A stretch of DNA of 64,000 nt from Rhizobium sp. CFBP 8762 (lineage in GTDB: Bacteria; Pseudomonadota; Alphaproteobacteria; Rhizobiales; Rhizobiaceae), in assembly GCF_014841565.1 (NCBI RefSeq), contig NZ_JACYUD010000002.1, positions 40,627-104,626 of the forward strand. Direction: 5' to 3'. The position numbers and the translations under genes were made by a program. The notes under the pieces were generated by a model that saw nothing but the letters and a program-made list of their open reading frames with translations, was not told the origin of the DNA and did no database searches. Below, one piece after another: positions 8,674 to 17,330 of this stretch. Position 1 is the stretch's first letter. Each line of letters opens with the position of its first letter.

Positions 8674-11600
8674 TTACCCAATTGCCATCAGGCTAGCATT
8701 GCCGCCCGCAGCAGCGGTGTTGATGGATGTTGAGACTTCTTCCAGCAACCAGTTCAGGCAATAGGCATCGCCGCCGCCCGTAATCGCCGCAGTCGTTGCA
8801 GCCTGCACCAGAACCAGCGGGCCGGGTAGGCCGGCGATCTTCTGGTTGACAGTTCGCACGCGCTCCGCGTCGCCTTCAATCAACGCTGCAGCATACGGGG
8901 CATTCCTCTGCCATTCTTTGGTGAATGCAATGCGCGCAACCACACTCTGCGGCAATGTTTTCAACAGTTGCTCGAACTCTGGGTTATGGTCGATGACGGC
9001 GGTGTTCCCGGTCGCCAGCACGGCGGACAATTGGCGGATCAGGCCCGCTTGCGTCTGCGGCACCAGCAACACCTGACCACGGGCATGCAGAGCATAGAGA
9101 TTGCGTTCACCCACTGGACCCGGCAGCTCGGTCATAAGTCCGAGTGCCGAGGTACTTGCTGTCTCTCGCGCGTCTTCCGCAGCTGCCGCGTTTCCGTTTT
9201 CATCCAGCCAGCGGGCATAATCCAGCACCGCCGGGTCCAGATGAATGGAACTGTGTTGCGGCGGAACGGGTGGGGTGGATACCAGCCGACCGAGATAAAG
9301 CGGCCCGCCAGCCTTCGGCCCCGTACCCGAAAGTCCCCGGCCGCCAAACGGCTGGACCCCAACAATAGCACCGATAACGTTGCGGTTAACGTACAGATTG
9401 CCAGCCTTGATACGGGATGTGACATGCGCAATCGTCTCATCCAGTCGCGTATGCAGGCCAAAGGTCAGCCCATACCCCGTGGCGTTGATATCGTCGATCA
9501 AGCGATCCAGATCGTTTCGCGCATAGCGCAGAACATGCAGCACGGGTCCGAAAACCTCGCGCTTCAAATCGGACAATTGCTTGAGTTCGATGATAGTCGG
9601 GGAAACGAACGTGCCTTTTGCGGACTCAGCGGGCAACGCAATCTGTTCGACCTTGGCACCGATACCGCGCATCGCTTCGATATGCGCTTCAATCGTTTCC
9701 TTGGCCTCGGCGGTGATGACGGGCCCGATATCCACGGACAGGCGATCTGTGCGACCAATGTTAAACTCGTGCAACGCACCTTTCAACATCGTCAGCACGC
9801 GGTCCGCCACATCGCTTTGCAGGCAGAGAACGCGCAGCGCCGAGCAGCGTTGTCCCGCGCTGTCGAACGCGGACGCAATCACATCGGCAACCACCTGCTC
9901 CGCCAGAGCGGACGAATCCACGATCATAGCGTTTTGACCACCGGTTTCCGCAATCAGAGGAATTGGTTGGCCACTGGCAGAGATGCGTTGCGCCAGCTGC
10001 GCCTGAATGAGACGAGCCACATCCGTTGACCCGGTAAACATCACACCAGCCGTCTGGGGAGCCGCAACAAGTGCTGCGCCGATGCGCCCATCACCGGGAA
10101 TGAACTGAAGGGCTTCCGTCGGAACACCCGCCTCGTGCAAGATGCGCACGCCTTCGGCTGCAATAAGTGGTGTTTCTTCAGCTGGCTTCGCTAGAACCGG
10201 ATTACCGGCAACCAAAGCGGCGGAAATTTGCCCAATGAAAATCGCAAGAGGGAAATTCCACGGACTAATGCATATAATTGGCCCCAAGGGACGATGTGCC
10301 GGACCTAGCGTCCTGCTTGCCTGTTCCGCATAATAGCGCAGGAAGTCGATCGCCTCGCGCACCTCGGCAATGGCGTTGGGTGCGGATTTGCCAGCCTCGC
10401 GCATAATCAAGCCCAACAGGGTCGGCATACGATCCTGCATCAGGTCTGCTGCCTTCAACAGCACAGCAGCGCGCTCGGCGGGCGCGATTACCGCCCACGC
10501 CGACGCCGTCTCAGCGGCCTTCGCAACAGCGTTTGCCGCGTCCGCAGCCGATGCTTCCGTAACCAACCCAACGTGATCAGTGTGATCTGCCGGGTTCAGC
10601 ACAGGGCGGGCGTCTGGTGTGGACTCGCTACCGACGATCTGTGGTTCGGCCTTCCAGTCGATCGTCACAGAAGCCGACAGTGCATCCGAAAGACCATTCA
10701 ACGTTCTCTCGTTGGAGAGATCCAGCCCCGCAGCATTCTTGCGACCCTGCCCATAAAGGTTAGCCGGTGCCAGAATCTGGTCATGCGGATGCCCGACAAC
10801 CGGCTGTGAGGCCACGATTTCGACGGGATCGGCAATCAGGTCTTCGACCGAAACCTTCGGGTCTGCGATCCGGTTAACGAACGAAGAGTTCGCACCGTTT
10901 TCTAGAAGACGGCGAACGAGGTAGGCCAGCAGTGTCTCATGGGTACCGACAGGCGCATAAATGCGGCACGGGCGGTTCAGATTGCTGGTGCCCACGACCT
11001 CGTCATACAGCGGTTCTCCCATGCCATGAAGGCACTGGAATTCATACTTGCCAATCTCAAATTCCGGCCCGGCCAGTTCGTAGATGGTCGCAAGCGTCTG
11101 GGCGTTGTGCGTTGCAAATTGTGGAAAGATCACATCGGTTGCGCCAAGCAGCTTTTTTGCGCAGGCGATGTAGGACACATCCGTATGGATTTTCCGGGTA
11201 AAAACGGGAAACCCTTCCAGACCATCGACCTGCGCGCGCTTGATTTCCGCATCCCAATAGGCGCCCTTCACCAACCGCACCATCATTCGGTGCCCCGAGC
11301 GGCGTGCAAGATCAATAATGAAGTCCAGAACAAAGGGGCAGCGCTTGCCGTAAGCCTGCACGACGAAACCAAGACCGTTCCAGCCCGAGAGCGCCTCGTC
11401 CAACCGCAAGGCTTCCAGCAGATCCAGCGAAATTTCAAGCCGATCCGCCTCTTCGGCATCGATGTTCAGGCCCATATCGTAGGATTTCGCAATCACCGCC
11501 AGCGCTTTGACCAGCGGCAGCAACTCGCCCATGACCCGGGCTGATTGCGAACGGGAATAGCGCGGATGCAGGGCCGACAGCTTGATTGAAATGCCCGGTC

Positions 11601-12381
11601 CCTTGTAAATTCCGCGCCCATCCGAGGCTTTGCCGATGGCATGGATCGCGTTTTCGTAGTCCTTGTAGTAACGGGCAGCGTCGGCTGCAGTCGTAGCCGC
11701 TTCGCCCAGCATATCATAGGAATAGCCGAAGCCGCGCGCTTCCAGCGCCCGGGCGCGATTCAGAGCTTCTTCGATCGTTTCACCGGTTACGAACTGCTCA
11801 CCCATCATCCGCATGGCCATATCCACGCCGCGCCGGATAACCGGTTCGCCGCAGCGTGCTATCAACCGCGTCAACGCCGCCGACAGGCCGCGATCATTGA
11901 CTGTACCTGTCAACTTGCCCGTAACAACCAGACCCCACGTGGCCGCGTTCACGAACAAAGACCGACCGCCGCCAACGTGCGAACGCCAATCACCATCGGC
12001 AATCTTGTCGCGGATCAGCGCATCGCGCGTGGCTGTATCGGGAATGCGCAAAAGAGCCTCGGCAAGGCACATAAGCGCCACACCTTCCTGACTGGACAGC
12101 GAGTATTCGTGGACGAGCCCTTCAACGCCGGAGCCCTTGTGCTTGGCACGAAGGGCCAGAATCAACTTGCGTGCGGTATCCTTGGCTCGTTTACGCACAT
12201 CTTCGGGCAGTGTGGCTTGCGCGACCAGCGCAGATACGCACTCTTCCTCTGCGCGCCGGTAGGCCAACGTGATGGACCGCCGAAGCGGGGTGGCAGGTGA
12301 AACCGGTGGTGCGAACGCGGAGAAGACCGTTTCATCAACAGTTTCGGATGTCTTAAGCGCAGAGGACGAAGCGTTGGCCAT
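8674..12381 (-). CDS. putA: Bifunctional proline dehydrogenase / delta-1-pyrroline-5-carboxylate dehydrogenase PutA
   Basis: 1235 residues. It oxidises proline to glutamate in two channelled steps, passing electrons to quinone and NAD+. The FAD-dependent proline dehydrogenase barrel spans about residues 150-470 (RLVKGAYWDAEIKRAQ and RRLLENGANSSFVNR motifs). The aldehyde dehydrogenase spans about 570-1030, with general-base region AETGGQN and catalytic Cys846 in AGQRCSALR. A C-terminal domain of ~200 residues remains, as in long PutAs. There is no N-terminal ribbon-helix-helix, so unlike E. coli PutA it should not repress its own gene; divergent putR takes that role. Confidence 0.96.
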   Translation of the reverse strand: MANASSSALKTSETVDETVFSAFAPPVSPATPLRRSITLAYRRAEEECVSALVAQATLPEDVRKRAKDTARKLILALRAKHKGSGVEGLVHEYSLSSQEGVALMCLAEALLRIPDTATRDALIRDKIADGDWRSHVGGGRSLFVNAATWGLVVTGKLTGTVNDRGLSAALTRLIARCGEPVIRRGVDMAMRMMGEQFVTGETIEEALNRARALEARGFGYSYDMLGEAATTAADAARYYKDYENAIHAIGKASDGRGIYKGPGISIKLSALHPRYSRSQSARVMGELLPLVKALAVIAKSYDMGLNIDAEEADRLEISLDLLEALRLDEALSGWNGLGFVVQAYGKRCPFVLDFIIDLARRSGHRMMVRLVKGAYWDAEIKRAQVDGLEGFPVFTRKIHTDVSYIACAKKLLGATDVIFPQFATHNAQTLATIYELAGPEFEIGKYEFQCLHGMGEPLYDEVVGTSNLNRPCRIYAPVGTHETLLAYLVRRLLENGANSSFVNRIADPKVSVEDLIADPVEIVASQPVVGHPHDQILAPANLYGQGRKNAAGLDLSNERTLNGLSDALSASVTIDWKAEPQIVGSESTPDARPVLNPADHTDHVGLVTEASAADAANAVAKAAETASAWAVIAPAERAAVLLKAADLMQDRMPTLLGLIMREAGKSAPNAIAEVREAIDFLRYYAEQASRTLGPAHRPLGPIICISPWNFPLAIFIGQISAALVAGNPVLAKPAEETPLIAAEGVRILHEAGVPTEALQFIPGDGRIGAALVAAPQTAGVMFTGSTDVARLIQAQLAQRISASGQPIPLIAETGGQNAMIVDSSALAEQVVADVIASAFDSAGQRCSALRVLCLQSDVADRVLTMLKGALHEFNIGRTDRLSVDIGPVITAEAKETIEAHIEAMRGIGAKVEQIALPAESAKGTFVSPTIIELKQLSDLKREVFGPVLHVLRYARNDLDRLIDDINATGYGLTFGLHTRLDETIAHVTSRIKAGNLYVNRNVIGAIVGVQPFGGRGLSGTGPKAGGPLYLGRLVSTPPVPPQHSSIHLDPAVLDYARWLDENGNAAAAEDARETASTSALGLMTELPGPVGERNLYALHARGQVLLVPQTQAGLIRQLSAVLATGNTAVIDHNPEFEQLLKTLPQSVVARIAFTKEWQRNAPYAAALIEGDAERVRTVNQKIAGLPGPLVLVQAATTAAITGGGDAYCLNWLLEEVSTSINTAAAGGNASLMAIG

Positions 12382-12504
12382 CAGTAATGCTTTCCAAGAG
12401 AGAGGTTACGCTGTTATAGCACGTTGACCGAAACCAATCAGACCTCAATCTGTTCACAGATACGATTTAATCACCAAATATAAGGCGTAAAGCAGGAATA
12501 ATGG

Positions 12505-12975
12505 ATGGCAAAAACCGGTTTTCCGAGTGAAATGGACGCCTTTGACCAGCGGATTATCGAGGCGCTTCTGGAAGATGGGCGCATGTCGATCACCGACCTG
12601 TCGAAGCGGGTGGGTCTTTCCAAGACCCCATGTCAGGTTCGTTTGAAGCGTCTGCTGGACGAAGGCTTCATTACCGGCTTTCGCGCGACACTTAATCCGC
12701 AGAAACTGGGCCTCGACCACATTGCGTTCGCCGAGGTCAAATTGTCGGACACGCGCGAAAAGGCACTGACCGATTTCAACACGGCGGTGCGCAAGATTCG
12801 CGAGGTAGAAGAGTGCCACATGATAGCCGGTTCGTTCGATTATCTGCTCAAAGTGCGCACCGCTGATATCCGTCGCTATCGGTTGGTTCTGGGCGAGCGT
12901 ATCTCCAGCCTGCCCCATGTCTCCAATACATCCACTTATGTTGTCATGCAGTCGGTCAAGGATAACGGTCTGTAA
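12505..12975 (+). CDS. putR: Lrp/AsnC-type activator of proline catabolism PutR
   Basis: 156 residues. An N-terminal helix-turn-helix (FDQRIIEALLEDGRMS, then ITDLSKRVGLSKTPCQVRLKRL) is followed by the ligand-binding RAM domain ending in YVVMQSVKD. It is divergent from putA across a 123-bp spacer that must hold both promoters. In Agrobacterium, Rhodobacter and Brucella the equivalent Lrp protein activates putA in response to proline, and the arrangement here is the same. The symbol rests on context plus family. Confidence 0.88.
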   Translation: MAKTGFPSEMDAFDQRIIEALLEDGRMSITDLSKRVGLSKTPCQVRLKRLLDEGFITGFRATLNPQKLGLDHIAFAEVKLSDTREKALTDFNTAVRKIREVEECHMIAGSFDYLLKVRTADIRRYRLVLGERISSLPHVSNTSTYVVMQSVKDNGL

Positions 12976-12993
12976 CTGATACTTTGTGGGGCT

Positions 12994-13010
12994 TTCGCAC
13001 CGGGTGCGAA
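12994..13010. promoter_or_regulatory. Perfect 7-bp hairpin between putR and the MFS gene
   Basis: TTCGCAC / GTGCGAA with a three-base loop, 18 bases after putR and touching the possible ATG at 13012. It may be an operator or a weak terminator; there is no T tract. It would block initiation at 13012 and so favours the start at 13090. Confidence 0.35.
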
Positions 13011-13089
13011 TATGGCACTAGGGGGTACCAATTCCCGTCGCTCTGTCGCTTCACGCGACTCTGTTGCGAAAAAACGAGCCATAGCAGAC

Positions 13090-14325
13090 ATGACAAGATC
13101 TTCATCCGAGGGTGCGACTGCACCCGTCTCCGCGCCTGCACCTGCACGCGCGTCCAGTAAGCTCATTCTGGGTATCTGTCTTGTTCTGATCGCGTTTAAT
13201 CTGCGGCCTCTGTTTTCCAGCGCATCAGCTTTGCTGCCGGAGATACGGTCCACGCTGGGCCTTACAAGCTTTGCAGCCAGCCTGCTGACGACATTACCAG
13301 TCGTGTGTCTCGGCCTGTTTTCACCGCTTGCGCCGAAACTCTCGCAACGGCTTGGAACGGAGCGGACGCTGTTGTTTGTGTTGCTGCTGCTTGCGCTCGG
13401 TACGGCTCTGCGCGGCTTGGGCTCCGTACCACTGTTGTTTCTTGGCACTGCCCTGGCGGGCGCCTGCATTGCCACGGGCAATGTGCTGCTGCCCGGACTG
13501 GTCAAGCGGGACTTTCCTGAAAGAACTGCCCTGCTCACCGGCTTCTACACTATGGCGCTGTGTGCAGGCGCGGCCAGCGCCGCGGGCTTGACTTTGCCTA
13601 TCGAGCATATGCTTTCAGGTTCGCTGAATGGTGCACTGGCGATATGGGCCTTGCCGGCCTGCCTTGTCGCTGCACTATGGTTTCCGCAGGCTTTGCAAGC
13701 CCACGGTCATGCCCGCCGTGCCAGTTACCGCGTGGACGGGATTTGGCGAGATCCGCTGGCTTGGAAAGTGACGTTTTTCATGGGCTTGCAGTCGGCTCTG
13801 GCCTATTGCGTCTTCGGTTGGCTGGTTCCTATCTTGCGCGAACGCGGGCTGGAGGGGGTAACAGCCGGCGCAATTGTGTCCGTATCGGTTATGGTTCAGG
13901 CCGCAGCCTGCCTGATTGTGCCGCAGATTTCTGCGCGTGCCAAAGACCAGCGCCTTGTCAATGTCCTTCTGGTCGCGATAGCAGTCATTGCGCTGCTTGG
14001 TCTGCTGTTTGCACCGTTGTCAACCGTTTGGGTCTGGGCAGTGTTGCAGGGGATCGGTCAAGGCGGCTTAATTGCCATGGCCATGACGGTCATCGTTCTG
14101 CGTTCACCCGATGCCCATGTCGCCGCGCATTTGTCCAGCATGGCGCAGTGCGTCGGTTACCTTCTGGCAGCTGTCGGCCCGCTGGTTGTCGGGCTGCTTC
14201 GGGGCTGGACCGGTAGTTTCAACGCCAGTGCAGTTCTGTTCATTCTGGTTGGTCTTGGTGCCGCTTTCAATGGCTGGGGCGCTGGCCGAGCGGGACATGT
14301 TGGCGTTCGAAGCGTCCGCGTCTGA
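13090..14325 (+). CDS. MFS transporter of the CynX/NimT type
   Basis: 411 residues from ATG 13090; an ATG at 13012 would add 26 polar residues, and neither has a clear ribosome-binding site. Twelve membrane helices are apparent. The first helix, with VLIAFNLRPLFSSASALLPEI, is the hallmark of CynX/NimT (cyanate, nitroimidazole) relatives, and GLFSPLAPKLSQRLG is the conserved loop 2-3. The substrate cannot be assigned because no cyanate or nitrile genes are adjacent. It follows putR by 114 bases on the same strand. Confidence 0.8.
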   Translation: MTRSSSEGATAPVSAPAPARASSKLILGICLVLIAFNLRPLFSSASALLPEIRSTLGLTSFAASLLTTLPVVCLGLFSPLAPKLSQRLGTERTLLFVLLLLALGTALRGLGSVPLLFLGTALAGACIATGNVLLPGLVKRDFPERTALLTGFYTMALCAGAASAAGLTLPIEHMLSGSLNGALAIWALPACLVAALWFPQALQAHGHARRASYRVDGIWRDPLAWKVTFFMGLQSALAYCVFGWLVPILRERGLEGVTAGAIVSVSVMVQAAACLIVPQISARAKDQRLVNVLLVAIAVIALLGLLFAPLSTVWVWAVLQGIGQGGLIAMAMTVIVLRSPDAHVAAHLSSMAQCVGYLLAAVGPLVVGLLRGWTGSFNASAVLFILVGLGAAFNGWGAGRAGHVGVRSVRV

Positions 14326-14449
14326 ATTGTTCATCAGAAAACTATAATATAACGAGTATAGGTGCGTTTTACCCTCTTGACGTTTAGCGCCGGAAGGCGT
14401 TTGTTTGGCGCGGTTGCTGATCATGGCAGGCTGACGGGAGGGGGTTTCC

Positions 14450-14644
14450 GTGAAACGAAGAAGACACTGGGCGGTTTGGCTTCTCATTCTGCCGTTTATC
14501 GGCCTTTTGTGTGTGCCGTTTTACAATCGCCACGATCCCGTGATTTTCGGCTTTCCGTTCTTCTACTGGTATCAGTTGGCGTGGGTGCCGATCACCGCGT
14601 TTCTCACGTATCTCGCCTATCGGAGCGTTCGCCATGACGTCTGA
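14450..14644 (+). CDS. DUF3311 small membrane protein, symporter partner
   Basis: 64 residues from GTG 14450, preceded by GGGAGGGGG at 14436-14444. Two membrane helices (WAVWLLILPFIGLLCVPF and YQLAWVPITAFLTYLAY) flank a short loop, with a basic N-terminus. The stop overlaps the start of the sodium:solute symporter by 11 bases. DUF3311 proteins almost always precede such symporters, like YhdT/YhdP-type small partners of PanF and acetate permeases, and probably aid assembly or stability. Confidence 0.85.
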   Translation: MKRRRHWAVWLLILPFIGLLCVPFYNRHDPVIFGFPFFYWYQLAWVPITAFLTYLAYRSVRHDV

Positions 14645-16133
14645 TGCCGCCGCTCCTGCAACTGACTGGACGGCGCTGTCCGTCTGCCTGTTTTTCTTCG
14701 CTCTCGTTACCGTCCTTGGCTTTGTGGCATCCCGGTGGAAGCGCCCGCAAACCATGGACCACATTGATGAATGGGGCCTCGGCGGACGCCAGTTCGGCAC
14801 CTGGATTACATGGTTTCTGGTGGGTGGAGATTTTTACACCGCCTATACGGTCATCGCTGTGCCCGCATTGGTCTATGCCGTCGGTGCCTATGGCTTCTTC
14901 GCCCTGCCCTACACCATCATCGTGTATCCCATCGTGTTCATGATCATGCCTTTGCTGTGGCAACGGGCGAAAGATCACGGCTATGTAACGGCCGGTGACG
15001 TGGTCCACGGCATTTACGGCTCACGCGGGCTTGAACTGGCTGTTGCGGCAACGGGGGTCATCGCCACCATGCCCTACATTGCCCTGCAACTTGTCGGCAT
15101 GGCAGCAGTCTTGAAGGCCTTGGGGTTGACGGGTGAACTCCCCATGGTGATCGCCTTTGTCATTCTGGCGCTCTACACCTATTCGTCCGGGTTGCGGGCA
15201 CCAGCACTGATTGCGTTCGTCAAAGACATTATGATCTATATCGTGATCATCGTGGCGGTCGGCATTATTCCCTACAAGCTTGGTGGCTACGCCAATATAT
15301 TTGCCTCCGCTGAAGCGGCCTTTGCTACGAAGGGGGCCGGCAACACCCTCGTCAACGATAATATGGTCGTTGCCTATGCGACCCTGGCGCTCGGTTCCGC
15401 ATTGGCTGCGTTTATGTATCCGCACACGCTGACCGGGATTTTTGCGTCGAACGGAAAAAACACAATCCGTAAAAATGCGGTCTTGCTGCCAGCCTATACC
15501 CTGCTGCTCGGTTTGATCGCGCTTTTGGGCTATATGGGGCATGCTGCCGGTTTGAAGGTCGAGAACAACAACGACATCGTTCCCGCTCTCTTTCAAAGCT
15601 TGTTTCCCAGTTGGTTTACGGGCTTCGCATTTGCCGCCATCGCCATTGGCGCGCTCGTTCCCGCAGCCGTCATGAGTATTGGGGCAGCCAATCTTTTCAC
15701 GCGCAATTTCTGGAAAGCTTACGTCAATCCCAATGTCAGCAACGCTGGAGAGGCGCAGGTTGCCAAGATCACATCGCTTGTCGTGAAGGTCGGTGCCCTG
15801 TTGGTCATCACGTTCCTGCCCACGCAGTTTGCGCTCGATCTGCAACTGCTCGGAGGTATTTGGATTATCCAGACTCTTCCTGCGCTTGTGTTCGGGCTGT
15901 ATACAAACTGGTTCCGCGCGCGTGGACTCCTCACAGGCTGGTTTTTCGGCTTCGGAATTGGCACGTTTCTGGTTTGGGGGAACGGCTGGAAACCCTTGCA
16001 GTCGTTCCATTTCGGTGAGACATCATTCAGCGTCTACATCGGCCTCATTGCGCTGGCGATCAACATTGCAGTCGCGGTTCTTGTCAACGCCGCAACGCCA
16101 GAGCGATCCACTCGTAGTGCAGTTCATTCGTAG
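14634..16133 (+). CDS. Sodium:solute symporter, monocarboxylate permease MctP type
   Basis: 499 residues and about 13 membrane helices. The N-terminal RPQTMDHIDEWGLGGRQFG and GGDFYTAYTVIAVPALVYA segments, and PAAVMSIGAANLFTRNFWK near residue 345, are typical of the SSS family close to rhizobial MctP. MctP takes up lactate, pyruvate, propionate and alanine. It is translationally coupled to the DUF3311 gene. No MctSR-like two-component regulator is adjacent. The substrate is inferred from family resemblance only. Confidence 0.82.
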   Translation: MTSDAAAPATDWTALSVCLFFFALVTVLGFVASRWKRPQTMDHIDEWGLGGRQFGTWITWFLVGGDFYTAYTVIAVPALVYAVGAYGFFALPYTIIVYPIVFMIMPLLWQRAKDHGYVTAGDVVHGIYGSRGLELAVAATGVIATMPYIALQLVGMAAVLKALGLTGELPMVIAFVILALYTYSSGLRAPALIAFVKDIMIYIVIIVAVGIIPYKLGGYANIFASAEAAFATKGAGNTLVNDNMVVAYATLALGSALAAFMYPHTLTGIFASNGKNTIRKNAVLLPAYTLLLGLIALLGYMGHAAGLKVENNNDIVPALFQSLFPSWFTGFAFAAIAIGALVPAAVMSIGAANLFTRNFWKAYVNPNVSNAGEAQVAKITSLVVKVGALLVITFLPTQFALDLQLLGGIWIIQTLPALVFGLYTNWFRARGLLTGWFFGFGIGTFLVWGNGWKPLQSFHFGETSFSVYIGLIALAINIAVAVLVNAATPERSTRSAVHS

Positions 16134-16235
16134 AACGACTTGTGCCAACGACGATTTGCGAAGAGAGCGCCGCGATCTCGCGCGGCCACGACATTGATAT
16201 AAATGACACAAACAAAGCACTATGTTCTGAAAAGC

Positions 16236-16394
16236 AAAAAGCCTGCCGCGGGAGGAGGTGCGGCAGGCTTTTAAAACTTGATCAACAGCTGGGAGGAGGA
16301 TCGCTGCTGATCTGGTATCAACGACGCTGGGAGGAGGAGTGCGCCGTCGACAATCTCGAAGATCAGCGGGAGGAGGTGCATCACTTCGATGATT
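16236..16394 (-). ncRNA. Array of four anti-Shine-Dalgarno 'cuckoo'/CcsR-like hairpin RNAs
   Basis: On the minus strand four successive stem-loops each show CCTCCTCCC in the loop; plus-strand GGGAGGAGG copies are at 16368-16376, 16329-16337, 16291-16299 and 16250-16258. Stems 2-4 in transcription order have 10, 10 and 13 bp; the first is imperfect. The last, AAAAGCCTGCCGC / GCGGCAGGCTTTT plus T run (16237-16272), doubles as a terminator. A TATATT box (16402-16397) lies just ahead of the first hairpin. Such loops can pair with ribosome-binding sites or sponge RNAs; Rhodobacter CcsR1-4 are known stress examples. The open frame here is not coding. The rest of 16134-16565 holds nothing else I recognise. 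Confidence 0.85.
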
Positions 16395-16565
16395 TGAATA
16401 TAAATCAAAACTGCTGAAAGCATAGGCACAATGCGACAGTGCTGCCATGCGTGCAATGCATAGGTCTCGTTGCTCCGTTTTATGAACAGTTGCACACGCA
16501 AGCGCATCGCTTACTGCGTCGACGTCCGACTCAACGTTATGCGATTAAATTATCGGGGCGGAGCT

Positions 16566-17252
16566 TCAGCTGGATTTTGCTGGCCATATCGAGACTTTCG
16601 CGCCGATCACGCTTTTGTCGATTTGAAACAGTCTGATCCGGGATTGTCCACCCAGAAGGCACAGGTACACACCAAGTTCCGCCAGCTCTTCGCTTACCTG
16701 TGCAGCGCCTGAGGTCCAACTCCCAAACAATCCATAATGACGCTCGGCAGCCGTCAGCATGATCAAGCACCCTGCCATGAGTACAAGCTCGGCCCACGGC
16801 ATGGCCCGCTCCTTCATCATGTCAAAGATGCTGCGCCAGCCTTTGTTCAGCAGAAAGATACCAGCAGACAGCGTGATTACGAGAGCTAAAAACGGATAGA
16901 CATAGGGCTTGTACCAGAGGACCGACGACGAGTACCACGGCCCGATGTCCGTCATATCAAGCGGAGCGCGCAATACAGCACCCCAACTGAGTTCGCGCCC
17001 GATGCAAAGCACCCACAACGGTGCAATGGCAAGCCAGACCCAATTATCCAGCAGGTCCTGGCCCGAGACATACCAACTCACTGCGAGAAACAGTCCCAGA
17101 AACAGGACCACGTCCTGCGTGAGTTCTATTGGTCCATTCTCCCACCCAAACCACTCTGGCAGCAAATAGCCTAAAGGGATTGCAGCGATTAAAAAGAAAA
17201 CAGCAACGCATCGCTGAGCAAATAATGCCCTGCTTACACCAGAATGATACAT
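16566..17252 (-). CDS. Hypothetical polytopic membrane protein
   Basis: 228 residues with ribosome-binding site AGGTG upstream. About six membrane helices are visible (VAVFFLIAAIPLGYLLPEWF; VVLFLGLFLAVSWYV; WVWLAIAPLWVLCIG; YVYPFLALVITLSAGIFLL; ELVLMAGCLIMLTAAE). A conserved-looking GRELSWG sits between helices 3 and 4, and an acidic EELAEL segment near the end. I do not recognise a characterised family. It lies downstream of the polysaccharide genes on the same strand and upstream of the sRNA array, so a surface-polysaccharide role is possible but unsupported. Confidence 0.7.
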   Translation of the reverse strand: MYHSGVSRALFAQRCVAVFFLIAAIPLGYLLPEWFGWENGPIELTQDVVLFLGLFLAVSWYVSGQDLLDNWVWLAIAPLWVLCIGRELSWGAVLRAPLDMTDIGPWYSSSVLWYKPYVYPFLALVITLSAGIFLLNKGWRSIFDMMKERAMPWAELVLMAGCLIMLTAAERHYGLFGSWTSGAAQVSEELAELGVYLCLLGGQSRIRLFQIDKSVIGAKVSIWPAKSS

Positions 17253-17279
17253 AAATTACACCTCGGCGCTGAGTGCGCC

Positions 17280-17314
17280 TAAAAATATGAGCAAATAAAT
17301 ACCTCATATTTTTA
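17280..17314. repeat. AT-rich 12-bp perfect inverted repeat
   Basis: TAAAAATATGAG (17280-17291) mirrors CTCATATTTTTA (17303-17314) with an 11-base loop, between the O-antigen ligase-like gene and the membrane protein gene, both on the minus strand. It could be a weak terminator or an operator for the downstream gene. Confidence 0.5.
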
Positions 17315-17330
17315 ATAGGTCAACTAATGT

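Noticed and set aside
8968..10029. Long open frame on the plus strand opposite putA
   Set aside because: It lies wholly inside putA in antisense, has no family features and low-complexity composition expected from GC-biased codons read in reverse.
14342..14362. AATATAACG half resembling a Mo-box upstream of DUF3311
   Set aside because: No matching half at six-base spacing; only one arm is present.
15021..16010. 329-codon minus-strand frame opposite the MctP-type symporter
   Set aside because: Composition is Gln/Arg/Asp-rich without any domain, and the plus-strand symporter accounts for the region fully.
16271..16507. 78-codon minus-strand frame running through the sRNA array
   Set aside because: It would translate the repeated CCTCCTCCC hairpins; the RNA structure and terminator explain the sequence better.
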